Positions 12,161 to 24,300 of a stretch of 64,000 bases of DNA are shown piece after piece; within the stretch, counting starts at the first letter, position 1; each line of letters begins with the position of its first letter. Source of the stretch: Welwitschia mirabilis (lineage: Eukaryota > Gnetophyta > Gnetopsida > Welwitschiales); NCBI GenBank assembly GCA_051453625.1, contig JBOZIK010000001.1, forward strand, positions 185,419,886 to 185,483,885, in the 5' to 3' direction. Made by a program: the position numbers and the translations under genes. The notes below the pieces were generated by a model. That model did not search any database, was not told where the DNA came from, and was given only the letters and a program-made list of their open reading frames with translations.

Positions 12161-13774
12161 TACAAAAGTGAGACATGTTTAATTGCTAAATACCATAGAA
12201 CTTATTTTGATCTTTGCCCTCCTTTGATCATATAACATCATAGATTATTTGAAAAAGTATTCTTTAAATTAATGTAGTTATTATAATTATTTTAATAGAA
12301 TGCTTCCTTACACTTAGTCATTAATTTATAATGAATGTTAGATATTGTTGGATGTATTAACTAATAATCATGTTGCTTTTAGTATGATTAATGTAGTGAT
12401 AGAATGCATATTATAGTTTTAAAATGATACAGGTTTTTAGCATAATCTACAATGATTGTGATTGCTTTTAGTACTCTTAATGCTTTCGAGGTATGTATCC
12501 TTAAATATAATTTCTTACGTGTTCATGCATATGAGTTAAATATTCCAAGTAGCTAATTTTTATCTTATGCATAACATGATATAATAATAATGGTTATTCT
12601 ATGATGCTCATTAAAATGATTAGGCATTTAATTAGCAACCTTTATCCTTTGACTTCTATTGATCTAAGTCTATTGAGACTATAGACTTAATCGGTGGCAT
12701 ATAGGCTATTCTCTTTATTATTTTATATTTATATATTATTAGATTTATTATGATATGTTATAAAAGGAGTAGTTAAGAGGTACCCTACCAAAATGGTGTG
12801 TGTATATGTGTGTATATGTATGTATCTGTATTAATGATATTTTTGCATAAGGTTACTATAACAACATTTAATTATAATATATTTCCTCCCATTGGCTCCC
12901 ACCAAGACGTCATAGTGAGATTATGAAGGGGTCTCTTGTGCTTGGTGATGGAGGTTACTAATGGATATTTTAGCTAAGTGATCAGGGGGTTCATTATATA
13001 TATATATTCGGGTACTCATAAATCTAATTTATGTTAATATACATGCATGTTATCCTCATTCATACACTAGAATTTCTTAATAGAATTAGATGTTATAACC
13101 TCAAGAGTTCTTACCTAGCTACCTTCTATACTTTTATATATAGCTACTATGCATATGTACATATATTAATGTATGATATCTATTGTTGTTAGTTTGAACA
13201 TTGAATTCTTGCATTATTATTTGCATTCTTTCATGCCTAGGATTACCACATGCCACTGATATGGACCACCTTGATTTATCTTATGCTCATGTGTATTGGT
13301 GGAGATTGGAATGAGATCCAAGATAGAACTATGTGTGGTCTGAATTCCTATAGATGAGGATTATATAGGCGTGATTATTTAGTTGTTGGTGTAACAAACC
13401 ACTTAGCTACAACCTATACACTTTTTGTGTGAGCTTGTAATCAAGATTTCTAATTAACCTTAAGATTGATTATGATATTAGTCAGGTGGACTATCATCAT
13501 ATATCTCACTTGATNNNNNNNNNNNNNNNNNNNNNNNNNNNNNNNNNNNNNNNNNNNNNNNNNNNNNNNNNNNNNNNNNNNNNNNNNNNNNNNNNNNNNN
13601 NNNNNNNNNNNNNNNNNNNNNNNNNNNNNNNNNNNNNNNNNNNNNNNNNNNNNNNNNNNNNNNNNNNNNNNNNNNNNNNNNNNNNNNNNNNNNNNNNNNN
13701 NNNNNNNNNNNNNNNNNNNNNNNNNNNNNNNNNNNNNNNNNNNNNNNNNNNNNNNNNNNNNNNNNNNNNNNNNN

Positions 13775-13988
13775 TAGGTTTGGATCCATTGCTTACTAAG
13801 TTGTTAATGGTTATGACTAGATTATTAAATGGCCTAAGCAGTTTTAGAGGACAAAAATTTCTTTTGGCAGCGCGGGGCAGGGGGGGAGGGGGGATGGGGG
13901 GAAGGGGGAGGGAGGGGAATGAAAACGAGAGAGGGGGGAGGAAGGGGGGAGCAGGGGGAGGGGGAAGGCATGAAGGAGGAGGGAATAA
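13775..13988 (+). mobile_element. Internal domain between giant LTR units 2 and 3
   Basis: It continues from the N run with TAGGTTTGGATCCATTGC and GGACAAAAATTTC, matching the internal domain at 8560-8743. The PBS is hidden in the gap. The polypurine tract has grown into a G-rich tract of over 100 bp. LTR unit 3 starts at 13989 with TATAACACTTAATATTTTTG, the equivalent of TGTAACACC at 8744. Confidence 0.6.
13868..13985 (+). repeat. G-rich expanded polypurine tract
   Basis: About 118 bp with many runs of three to seven G, broken by GA, GCA and AAC words, in the place where the sister unit has a ten-base polypurine tract. It satisfies the simple four-run rule for G-quadruplexes several times over. 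The ORFs across it on both strands are low-complexity Gly/Arg or Pro translations and are not genes. Confidence 0.75.
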
Positions 13989-16006
13989 TATAACACTTAA
14001 TATTTTTGAGAGTTGCATTGTTCAATTTCATTAGAGTGCATGCATTTTTTTGGAGTGTGTGATGCGAGGAATGCGTTATCAGTAGATGCATTTACAAGAA
14101 TAAGAACTAAGAACATGTTTATGAATTTTTGGCATCAACAATTCTTTAATTGTTATTTTCCTTGGTTTCCCTATCTTCTCTGCTTGCCACTGTTCTCTTG
14201 CTAAAGCTGTCTTCTTTAAGAGATCTATGTTCTTCTCTGCTTTTGATTGCTTCTTTGAAGTGTTTTTTTTTTCTATCATAGTGCTTGGCTATTCCCCCTT
14301 TCTGAGGGCCAAAATTCTAGCTACACTGTTCATCCCAAGAATTATTTCTTAGGTTTTTTATCATGCAGGCTACCACATGTAATTGGATGTTCTCCTAAAG
14401 GCTGACGCTTCTCCCTTCCTGCCAATGTTGTTGCATCACTTCCTTAATGCAACTCTTATTTTCTTCTGTTTAGTGTCTTGCTTATGTTAGTTACCTATTC
14501 TTTATCCTTTCTCCTCTGTTTATTAGTGTCTTATGCATATGGTTCCCTTCTTCATGGGAGGTTCCTCATCCACCCCTCTCCTCTTCTGCTACACGACGAC
14601 TTGGTTGCTACTATGCCTGGTAGTCTCCATTGGCTAAGCCTCTTGCACGTTGTGACTACTGAGGTGACCTTCTAACTATTAGAATTTACCTCCCTTCTAC
14701 TTTACCTTTTTGCAATTTCAATGCAAGTTTCATAAGTCATGTGCCACTGTTCTTGCTATGAAAATTGAAGCTTAAATCTTTGCAAAGATGTGAAATCGAG
14801 ATTATAGATGCTGGATCTGACATTTCATTGAAAGGGAGACCTACAATATTCATTTCATGAAAGAAAGCATGTGGATGAGTCGCATTGAAATTTACAAGTA
14901 GAGATCGCTACATCGCATGATTTTGTTATTATACTGAATCTTCTTGAAGTACTTCTCCATGCATTTACTCTTTTGCCTTTTAGTACTGAGTGTCCTTTTA
15001 AGACGACCTCTTTTAAAGACATGGAGCATAAACTCGTCCTGATGACTATCCTTTACTCCTTCGTTAGGGTTTTTAGTTTTGATTATTTGTGCCAACCTTA
15101 CCAAAGTTCAGACTTAGCTCCACTGCAGAGCTTCATCTCAAGATCCAAGATGAAAAGCAGAGACAGATATTGCCTACAACGGTCATGACAAGGCTTATTT
15201 CCATAATGGTCTATAGAAAGCTACTCTTCCAATGTGAGAAATAACATCTGTGGATCTATCATAGAAGAACTATGCAGGATCTAATGAAAGCAATTTCTTT
15301 CACAAATATTGCCTATCTTAGAGGTCATCAATGTTGTAGTAGACATGCTAATCAAAAAGCAATATCTATCTAATTTTGGTGCTTCTAAACATGAAGGTGT
15401 AAACGAAGAGTCGAAATACTAAAGTTTCATCTCTGAGACTCAATATGAAGGCAAATTCACTGTTAGATTATGTAGTTTTTTAGCTTTTTTCCAATCATAT
15501 AAGGTGTGAACTACTTACTCCATGCCAAGGTAAGATGAAGAAGCTTACTTTGGTGCTTTTGAAACCCTTTATCACTTGCTTATAGGTAGCAGAAGAGTAG
15601 GTGAGCTAGTTCTCAAGGAACTTAATAATGCTTCAAGCTCCAGATGGCCCAAATATTGGCCCTTGATTCATGAAAGGCACTCCTAAGAGGCATCTTCTGT
15701 AATATCATCATGGATTTCCATATTTCACATTTGAACGAAAGCTCATTGCTTCTATTTTCACTTGCAACTAGCTTCATATTCATTTATTTTTTGGAATAAC
15801 ATTAGAATACATGTATTTTGTTGAATATACATTATTCTTTATGGAAAAATTTGGTTGCTTTAGCATAGCTGAAATGAATTTCATGCTTAAACAAAAATAA
15901 ACAACTTTAACAATTGACAAAATCAACTGAATTGGTAGGAAGAACGACAAATATGCCTAAAAACTAATATTATCATTCATAATAGTTTCTAAAGACAATT
16001 TCTAGT

Positions 16007-16640
16007 GTACATTATATTATATAATAAAATTTATATTTTATTATGTACTATATTAAATTACATTTTTATTGTATTATATCACATAATATTATATTATATT
16101 ACATATATATTGTATTATAATGCATATATATTATATTATATCTTATATTATTTTTTAGATATTAATTATATATTATAATATATTACAAGATATGCATAAT
16201 GTTATATTATTTTACATTCAGTTATCTCATATGCATAATATAATGTATATATATTATATATTATAATAGATTTTATTATATGTGAAATGTTAAATATATT
16301 ATATGATAATAAATTAAATTATTGTATTATATTATATAATAAAATATTATATTATGTTATATTATAATACATTACATAATATTATATGATAATATGTTAG
16401 ATTATATTTCATTATGTAATCTCCTATGCATAACATCACATATATTAAATTATATTATTGTATAATTATATTACATTATATATTATATTTTATTATATTA
16501 TATATTGTATATTATAATATATTACACATATGTTATATTATATTATATTTCGTTGTATTATTTTATATGCATAATATGATATTATTTTATATTATGCTAT
16601 TTCATATGCATAGTATTACATGTATATATTATAAAAGGGA
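16007..16640. repeat. TATTATA-type AT-only block, unit 3
   Basis: The same AT-only block as in the other units, ending with AAACATGTTTAGTTGTTAAG. Unlike unit 2, only one block is present. Confidence 0.75.
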
Positions 16641-17613
16641 AACATGTTTAGTTGTTAAGAATACATTAATATTAGGAGTAGGCTAAAGTTAAGAATGGAT
16701 ACATGATGAAACAAGTGTTTAGATAAAATTGAATACTCATTTATGGCTCCCTAGATAGTGTTGTTATTATAATTATTTCAATAGAATGTTTTTTACACTT
16801 AGTTACATAGTGTCTAATTTATAATAAATGTTAGATATTGTTGAATGTATTAACTAATAATCATATTGCTTTTAGTATGATTAATGTAGTAATAGAATGC
16901 ATACTATAGTTATAAAATGATACATGCTTTTAGCACAATCTCTAATGATGATGGTTACTCCTAGTACTCTTTAACGCTTTTTAGATATGTATTCTTAAAT
17001 ATAATTTCTTACATGTTCATGCATATGAATTAAATATTCTAACTATTTACTTGTTATCTTATGCATAAAATGACATAATAATAGTGGTTATTCTATGATG
17101 CGCATTAAAAGAATTATGCACTACCTTTATCCTTTGACTTTTATTAATCTAATTCTATTGAGACTATAGACTTAATCAGTGACATATAGGCTAGTCTTTT
17201 GCTATTTTATATTTATATATTACTAGGTTCATTATGATATGTTATAAAAGGAGAAATTAAGAGGTACCCTATGGAAATGGTGTGTGTATATATGTGTATA
17301 TGCATGTGTCTGTATTAAAAATATTTTATCATGAGGTTACTAGAATGATGTTCAATTATAATATATTCCCTTCTATTGGCTTCCAGCAAGACATCATAAT
17401 GAGATATGAGGAGATCTCTTATGCTTGATGATGGAGGATTACCAATGGATATTTTTGACTAAGTGACCAAGGGATTTACTATATATATATATATGTATGT
17501 ATGTATGTATGTATATACTCGGGTACTTATATATCTGATTTATGTTAATATACATATGTATTGTCATCATTCATGCACTAGAATTTCTTAGAATTAGATG
17601 TTGTAACCTCAAG

Positions 17614-17808
17614 TGTTTTTCTTTTCTTTTCTTTTCTTTTTTGAAGAGATAGTGGAAAGATAATTTCGTGCCACAAAAATGCCTAGTAATACTTAGACTT
17701 ATGAAATATACTTTTTTTTAATGTTTCTCACTAATAATAGGGCTTAAACTCTAGACCTTTGGATTTGTGTGTCTGTGACCTTAGCACTCTGATAAGCAGT
17801 CATTGATA
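17614..17808 (-). mobile_element. SINE (tRNA-derived) with target duplication
   Basis: A 195-bp insertion in unit 3, absent from the aligned positions of units 1 and 2. It is flanked by TAACCTCAAG (17604-17613) and TAACCTTGAG (17809-17818), a 10-bp target duplication with two changes. Read on the minus strand it starts with a tRNA-like head: an A-box-like TATCAGAGTGCTAAGG, then a B-box-like GAGTTTAAGCCC. It ends in an A-rich tail of repeated AAAAG. Head, tail and duplication together fit a SINE copied by target-primed reverse transcription. Confidence 0.75.
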
Positions 17809-18408
17809 TAACCTTGAGAGTTCTTAACTGACTACCTCTTATACTTTTATATATAGCTATTATGCATACGTACATATATGTGTGTGTAATATCTATTATT
17901 GTTGGTTTTTATATTGAATTATTGCATTGCTCTTTGCATTCTTTTATGCTTAGGATTGCCACATGCCATTGATACAAAACACCTTGATCTATTGTATATT
18001 CATGTGTACAGGTCAATATTGGAATGAGGTCCAACATAGAACTACATGTGGTTTGAACTCCTCCAGATGGAGATTACATAGGTGTGGTTGCTTAGCTGTT
18101 GGTATAACCAACTACTTGACTATAGCCTACACACTTCTTTTATGTGTTCCTTATTGAGATTTATGATTAAGATTACAATTGATTCTGGCATTATTCAGGT
18201 GAGCTATCATTACATAGTTTACTTGATGTGGATCCTGTGGGTAACTGAAATAAGTCTCTCAGTCGCAACCTAATCAATCCACTGTGATGTTTAATATTAT
18301 CATGTAAATTGATATGTTGTAATGTAATAAAATTAGTTAATGTTAAAAAAAAATAATTGATGTCTTTTAGTACCTCTTTAGTCTAACCAAAAAACCAGGT
18401 CGTGATAC

Positions 18409-19711
18409 TATTCGTTATAAAATTTGACTACACTTATATTTGCCATTAATATATGATAATTCACAAGACCATCCTAGGAATACAAATCTTGTGTGGCCAA
18501 GCCTAACTTTTACCAAAAGTACTAGGACCTCTGTTTATAGTACAGTCCCAGTGTCATTCTTTCCAAGCGATAGATGACGAAAGCTATTAGGAAAATAAGC
18601 ATAAAAGAAGAAAGTGATAGAGATTAAAATAATATTTAAAGATCTAGGAATAAGACATAACATTCAAACTAACATAACAACTTCAAGAAAAAGCATAAGT
18701 TCTTACAATAAAAACATGGAGCTTTACTTCTAACTCATTCATAATGATATAATTAACTATTATCATTAGTATTTCATTAGCCCAAGCTCAAGCATAATGG
18801 CATAATCTCATCCATCATAGACATGAGGTTGATATAACCAAGCCACCTAACCTTCATAGTAAGAATAAAATAAGTATGGAAAAGTATGGATCTCCTAAGA
18901 TCCATCAAATAAACATTCAGGTTATGCAAGGTAGAATGAAAAAGAAAATCATGGAACTAGATCTTAAAGTAAAAGAATGATTCAGCTAATCCTAAGTATA
19001 AAATGTATGACATTACAGTTAATATCAAAGTAACACACTAAGAACATGTATTACTTTATTATCAGAATAAGTAAAGTATACAATCAAATGATTTACTCAT
19101 GCTAAATTAAGAAGCATCATGTTAGCTTAGTAGCTAGCGCATCCCTATGGAAGGTTTTGAAAGACCTCATGACTAAATCTTTAATCTCATAAAGATATTA
19201 CAATGGAATTAACTCCTTCAAATGAAGTAAGGAAGGGTATTTATAAGCCTAAATTAGGATTTTCAATTAGGGTTTCTAAGGCTTAATGGAATTATTCTAA
19301 AGAACGTCCAAAAGTACATAAAATAATTATTTAGTCATGGGGCTGAATTGAGGGGTTCTTCTTAGAAAATATTCTTCATTTTTCTCTTTGCAAAAAATAT
19401 GGAAATGAATTGTGGGAATCAATAGAACTTAGGAACATAAGTAAGATACTATTTGGATTTAAAAATTTAGCAATGTTGTGCTTATAATTCATGCCACCAT
19501 CAATTATGCTTAGCATAGTTCTATCTCTTTCCATGATGCTTCTGATCTTATATCTAGCCTGCAAAATGACAGTGTTTAGACATATCAATAGTAAAACAAG
19601 ATTTTGATGGCCTTAAGTGAAACAAATGCATAAAAATGCCATGATTTTTAATTAACCTTGCTAATAATACCTTAATTTATTAATATAAATGTTAATTTTT
19701 GAGTGTTATCA
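18409..19711 (-). mobile_element. 3' LTR of Athila-type element 2
   Basis: It pairs with 28036-29318 over its whole length at an estimated 80-85 percent identity. The plus-strand right end is GAGTGTTATCA, so the LTR starts TGATAACACTC on the minus strand. A TATA-box-like CTTATAAATACCC is present on the minus strand near 19230-19242. The left boundary is set by the shared TATTC start and lacks a clean TG. Confidence 0.75.
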
Positions 19712-19740
19712 TATCCTCCAACTACTTTTTTGCTAGTCCA
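19712..19740 (-). promoter_or_regulatory. Polypurine tract of element 2
   Basis: The minus strand reads AGTAGTTGGAGGATA immediately before the LTR start TGATAACAC. This is the expected place for the primer of plus-strand cDNA synthesis. Confidence 0.55.
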
Positions 19741-20899
19741 TTAGCAAAAACGTGTGTCAAAAAATTAGATAACATGATAAAAATTGTGAATTAATTTGAT
19801 TAATGATGAAAAGATGAAGGGTTTTTTGGTTATAAAAAATTAAAAAAAAGGAAAATTTAGTTGATGTACTTTATAATTACACTTTAACTTAAAAGATAGA
19901 TCATTAAGAGCAAGTGCTTAAAGTATAAATGCAACTTCCTCCATCAAAGTTAAAATTTTTCATAAAAGTTTTTAAGATAAAAAAAGTGGATGAAAATACA
20001 ATGAGGAATGAATAATGAATGTGCTAATGTGGTCTTAGATTGAGCCAGGAAAGAATAATCTAGAAAAAGTAAAGTACAAACTAATGCAAATGAAAAAGAT
20101 AAAACCTTTCATTATAATATCTTGAAATTATGAATCTAAAATATATGTTTGAAAAAGTTTAGAAATAACTAAAATAGGATGGAAAATGAGGAGTGAATGT
20201 GATGATATTGAAATGTAAATGTGAAAGATGAATCTGAATCAATTTATTTCTACAACTTTTAACAAAAATTCAAGTCTTAAAAATACAAAAAGTGTAGTCA
20301 AGAGTCTTTAAGAAAAATGGAAATCTATTTGCATAAAATAAGGTGGAAGTGCCGGTTAGGGAGGCTGATGAAACTATCTCTATTAAAAGTTAGGAATCAA
20401 TTCTTATGTTTTAGAGCTTAAAAACCAAATTAAAATGTTTATAGTTGCATGATAGTTTAGAATAAAACCCAGTTTTTAAAAAATAGAACTTCACATTAAT
20501 TTTTTATTAAACTCAAAGCCATTACAACAAAGCAAAATGAAAGTACAATGTAGCTATTACACCCTGAAGATGCAGATGGAGAAGAGTATGTGTGAGAGAT
20601 AGAAAGTGAGAAAAATTTAGGCCATGGATCTTCTATGATAAGAAAACCTATCTAGTCTCTCATCTATTTTTCTTGCTTCTTAGATATCTCTTTTTATTTC
20701 TTTGCAAGTTTTTTCATCTTTTTTTCTAATAGTTTTCTAATTTAAATCCTCTAAGATTTATGGAATTCCTCTAGAAAAGAATCACTTGAAATAGTAGAAG
20801 AATGTCTCTGAGTAATAAAAGGAGAAATGGAAGAAGGTAAAGAATCAACATTATGAGAAGATTCACCAATGGGAGTTTTCCCTTTTCTTATTGTGGTGG

Positions 20900-21440
20900 G
20901 TGAAGAGTATGAAAAATAAGAAATGTGAGTGGGAGAATGTGTTCTCTATTTCTTCCTCTTGAATTTGTTAGAGGTCGTCTAGAATCTAATATTAATTCTT
21001 ACACTTCCCAAATTGAGTAATATTTTCAATGAAGGTTCTATTAGATGCCTTAAAGTCTAAGGTGCGATCTGAGCATTATTGACCAATTCTAAAACTAAGT
21101 AAGGGAGAGGAAGATTACTCTCGTGGCCCATATTGTTGGCTATAGTAATATAGAGGTATTTGGCAATATCGAAGGGTTTTCTATTTTGGATAATCCTAAT
21201 CATGTCAAGATGACTATTATAGGCATCGGTTACATGATAGGTGAGTAAGATATTTCAAATAATGAAACTAAAAAGTGAAAGTTGGTTTTTGTAATGGTAT
21301 TTACAAGGTAGGTCTCCTTTTCTATTAGGTGCATAATCAACATTAAGAGTGGCATAACAATAGCTAAGGGATTTAGTAAGCATGTAAGAAAAACTATCAT
21401 AGTGCTCTACTTCTAATAAGGCTTCTACCTCATTCAAAGA
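20900..21440 (-). pseudogene. Element 2 third-ORF remnant (putative plant transposon domain)
   Basis: One minus-strand frame runs from about 21437 to 21085 with a single internal stop. It includes NQLSLFSF, then YNSHLDMIRIIQNRKP, FDIAKYLYITIANNMG and NLPLPYLVLELVNNA. The pattern of an aliphatic helix, then a leucine/proline-rich LP-x-P-Y-L-V element and a second helix resembles the domain often annotated as putative plant transposon protein, common in the env-like third ORF of Athila elements. A serine- and arginine-rich tail follows below 21000. Its place between pol and 3' LTR supports that reading, but similarity is modest and function is unknown. Confidence 0.4.
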
Positions 21441-23439
21441 AATAATAACGGAAGTGTGTCAAATAGAGTATGGATTATCTAAGGTTATCTTGATCACTTA
21501 TTACATTCCTATAGAACTCTAAAATAGCCTTTAAAAAGTAAAAGGTACCATTCTATTTGAGAGAATAATTCTAATTCCTTGCTTGAATCTTGTCAAGGTA
21601 GAAGGATGCAAATGAGGCAAGAAATGCTGTCAAGCTACCTTCCTCTAAAAAAGGGCATGATCTTCTACTTATGATAGCCTAAAAAGATAGAATATAAGAA
21701 GAAAAAGAAATGGAAAATGAAATGAAATTGGAAATGAAAGTTAAAAAGCTAAAAAATGAAGTGAATGAATAATAGATGGACTTCTAAAATGAAATAGACC
21801 TTACCAATGATTTGAAAACTGACAAGATAACTAAACATTCTTGTAAGAGAAAATGAGACGCACAAAAACACTAACAGATGGCATTACTAGTGTGATCAGG
21901 TAACGGCACCGATTTAATGCAAAGATGTAACTCAACGAATTGGAGAAGGGTTACAGTAGCATTATGGTTACCAAAAAAAAAATCAGTGCTCGGTGTGGTT
22001 TGGCTTAGAAATCATAAACTTTTATATAAAGTGGGTGAAACAATGGCCATTGAATGATAAGATCTTATCAATAAGGGTTAGATCATAGAAAAAACAATGT
22101 TCTTATTGATGTGCTTTTCACACGAAAAAAATTAAAAAAATCAAAGTATTATGGCTTAAATGAACCATAAAGTGAGTATAAATGTGGTGGAGTGGATGAA
22201 TGAAATTTAAAATCCTACTATGTAACCTATGAAGAAATGAGATAGGAGAAAAACACAAGCTAATGATCTTTATTTATTTAGATAATTTGGATGGATCCTT
22301 CACTAAGACAAATAAAAGTCTAACTTGGTAAACCCTTGCAAAATCACAACTAACCAAAAAGTGTTAAATTCAATTGTTAAAACTAGCAAACACAAGATTT
22401 CTCCAATCCCACCTTAATTTCATTCCTTTTCCTTCTTCTTTAATGGGCATCCAAGTTTCAAGCATTTGATTACATTAAGCATTTAGTGTTATGATACCTC
22501 GTTCCAACAGACTTAACTTATTAGATAATAAGGATTTAGTGCTACATTACCAACAAGCATCTATAGCCTCGATGTAGATGAATGTAATACAAATGAATAA
22601 TTAGAGATACATTGCTAGCAGGCATCCATAGCCCTAATGCAATTAATTAAATCCAATAGAAAAGATCATAAAAAGTATGTGCTAAAGAGCTTCAGGATTG
22701 TTCTTAGTATTTCATGCCTTTTTTTAATATTTTATAATCATAGCATGTTTAAGGAATCATTGGCTCATTAGCCTAATAAAGAAAGTAATCTCATCCCCAA
22801 AAATGCCCTGAAATAAAGAATTACCATAAAATAAGAAAAACACACGTTTTTCGTTTGGTTTCAAATTGGAGATCTCTAAATGCATGCAAATCTTAACAAA
22901 GAATTTCAAACATTCATAAGATAAGTTAATGAAAAAGTACAAATGCACAATATTTTAATTAAGCTTTTGAATAGGTAAAAGACCTTTTTATTCATGATTT
23001 AAAGGAACGATCATTAACTAGAATTAGTGAGTCTCATGAACTCATAATATGATGGAAGAGATGGATGAAATGTAGGCGATGAGGGATTATATGGGGGTGA
23101 ATTGGATGAGTGTAAATGACTAAAATGTAGGCGGGGTCGATGAGCATGATTAGGGTTTTCTATGAAAGAAGCATCCTTAAATGCATGAGGTATTTTCATA
23201 ATTTAATCCAAGCTTTCCAAGTATGAAGTAGGCAAATCTAATTCAAGATCATTTAATAAGATGAAGTTAGATTCACAAGTTTGATGTGCATTTATGAGTG
23301 AGGGTAAAAAAGGATCAAGAATAAAAGAATAGAATAACATGGCTGATCAAGTAATGAAGTATAATTAGGAATGTTATCATTAAATGACTACACACATGAA
23401 TTAATAAATTCAAGAAGGGTGTAAGGATAATACTACTTA
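21441..23439 (-). other. Decayed internal region of element 2, no domain recognised
   Basis: RT, RNase H and integrase should lie here between protease and third ORF. Only about 2 kb is present and I recognise none of the catalytic motifs. Most of pol has probably been deleted rather than merely mutated. Confidence 0.45.
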
Positions 23440-24300
23440 AGGTTTAAAGATTTTAAGTCATGAGAGGACCATCCTATTTCTTTCTTTTGCTTAGTTACAA
23501 ATTCTTGCAAAATGTTTTTCTTTGATGAAGACCTGGATGAAGAAATCAATGAATTAAAAGGGTCATCATCAAATATAGATTTTATATTTTCAAGAGGAAA
23601 GAACATTTCAAAAGAAGAAACCTTATCATGTAAATCAAAATTTAGAGAAGACGAAAAAGAAAGAAGGTTTTACTCATAAGAAGAAGGATCAAAATCATCA
23701 AGGCTTTTAAAAAACTCCACTCCTTCCAAATCATCAGGTTGTTTTATAGTATTGAAAATATTCAAATTTAATAGTCATGTTCCTAAAAGAATTATTTATA
23801 AGACCCTTTCTAGAATTAAAAAGGGCGATACAAGTAGCAAGGAAAGGTCTCCCTAAGATAATAGTTCCATCTTCAAAACTATAAAGTCCATTGGAAAGTA
23901 GCAATTTTCAACTTACACAATCACATCCTCAACTATCCTCAAAGTTACCTTTAAGGAATTATCAATCAATTGTAATTGAAAGTTGGTATCCATAAAATCA
24001 CTTAAACCAAGTTTCTTGTAAATATTACAAGGTAAAATATTGACACTAGCTTCAAGGTCTAACAAGGCTTGTTGGAAGTTTGTGATACCAATAGTGATGG
24101 ATATTATAGGGCATCCTGGGTCTTTGTATTTTGGAGGGATTTGGTGTTGAATGATAGCACTAGTTTGTTGAGCAAGAAAGGCTTTACTTTTCGCATTCAT
24201 CCTTCTTCTAATACTACATAGATATTTTAAAAATTTGGCATAAGAAGGGACTTGTTTAATGGCTTTTAAAAGAGGAATGTTAATTTTCACATCCTTGAAA
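23440..24300 (-). pseudogene. Element 2 protease and start of RT linker
   Basis: The minus strand from 24290 reads KINIPLLKAIKQVPSYAKFL, then KYKDPGCPIISITIG, then ALLDLEASVNILP and further on GTIILGRPFLATC. This is the Gag-end-to-retropepsin block of Athila/Tat polyproteins: I-P-L-L-x-A-I-x-Q-x-P-x-Y-A-K-F-L, the catalytic D-L-G-A-S-x-N and the flap-end I-L-G-R-P-F. Here the active-site glycine is Glu (DLEAS). Further down, KQKKEIGWSSHDLKSLN near 23510-23440 matches the linker before RT. The protease would cut Gag-Pol inside particles. Stops and frame changes make this copy dead. Confidence 0.78.

Larger units (their letters stand above)
8744..13774 (+). mobile_element. Giant LTR unit 2 (about 5 kb)
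   Basis: It begins TGTAACACCGTATATTTTGAG, a start typical of Tekay/Del chromovirus LTRs, directly after a polypurine tract. Its 3' end and PBS fall inside the 260-base N run at 13515-13774. It is longer than unit 3 partly because the AT-only block and its flank occur twice (10741-11305 and 11817-12160), on either side of a 100-base N gap at 11486-11585. No gag or pol domain is visible. Two short ORFs (minus 9930-10166, plus 9233-9430) have relatives in the neighbouring units. Confidence 0.6.
13989..18408 (+). mobile_element. Giant LTR unit 3 (3'-truncated)
   Basis: Third tandem copy, about 4.4 kb. It follows units 1 and 2 throughout, including the AT-only block at 16007-16640 and the T-rich end. 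It stops just before the PBS position, at ACCAGGTCGTGATAC, where the LTR of element 2 begins at 18409. It contains a SINE at 17614-17808 that is absent from the aligned positions of units 1 and 2. Confidence 0.6.

Noticed and set aside
13486-14034. Long ORFs on both strands across the N run and G-rich tract
   Set aside because: Most residues are unknown because of 260 N, and the rest is low-complexity Gly/Arg or Pro from the G-rich tract.
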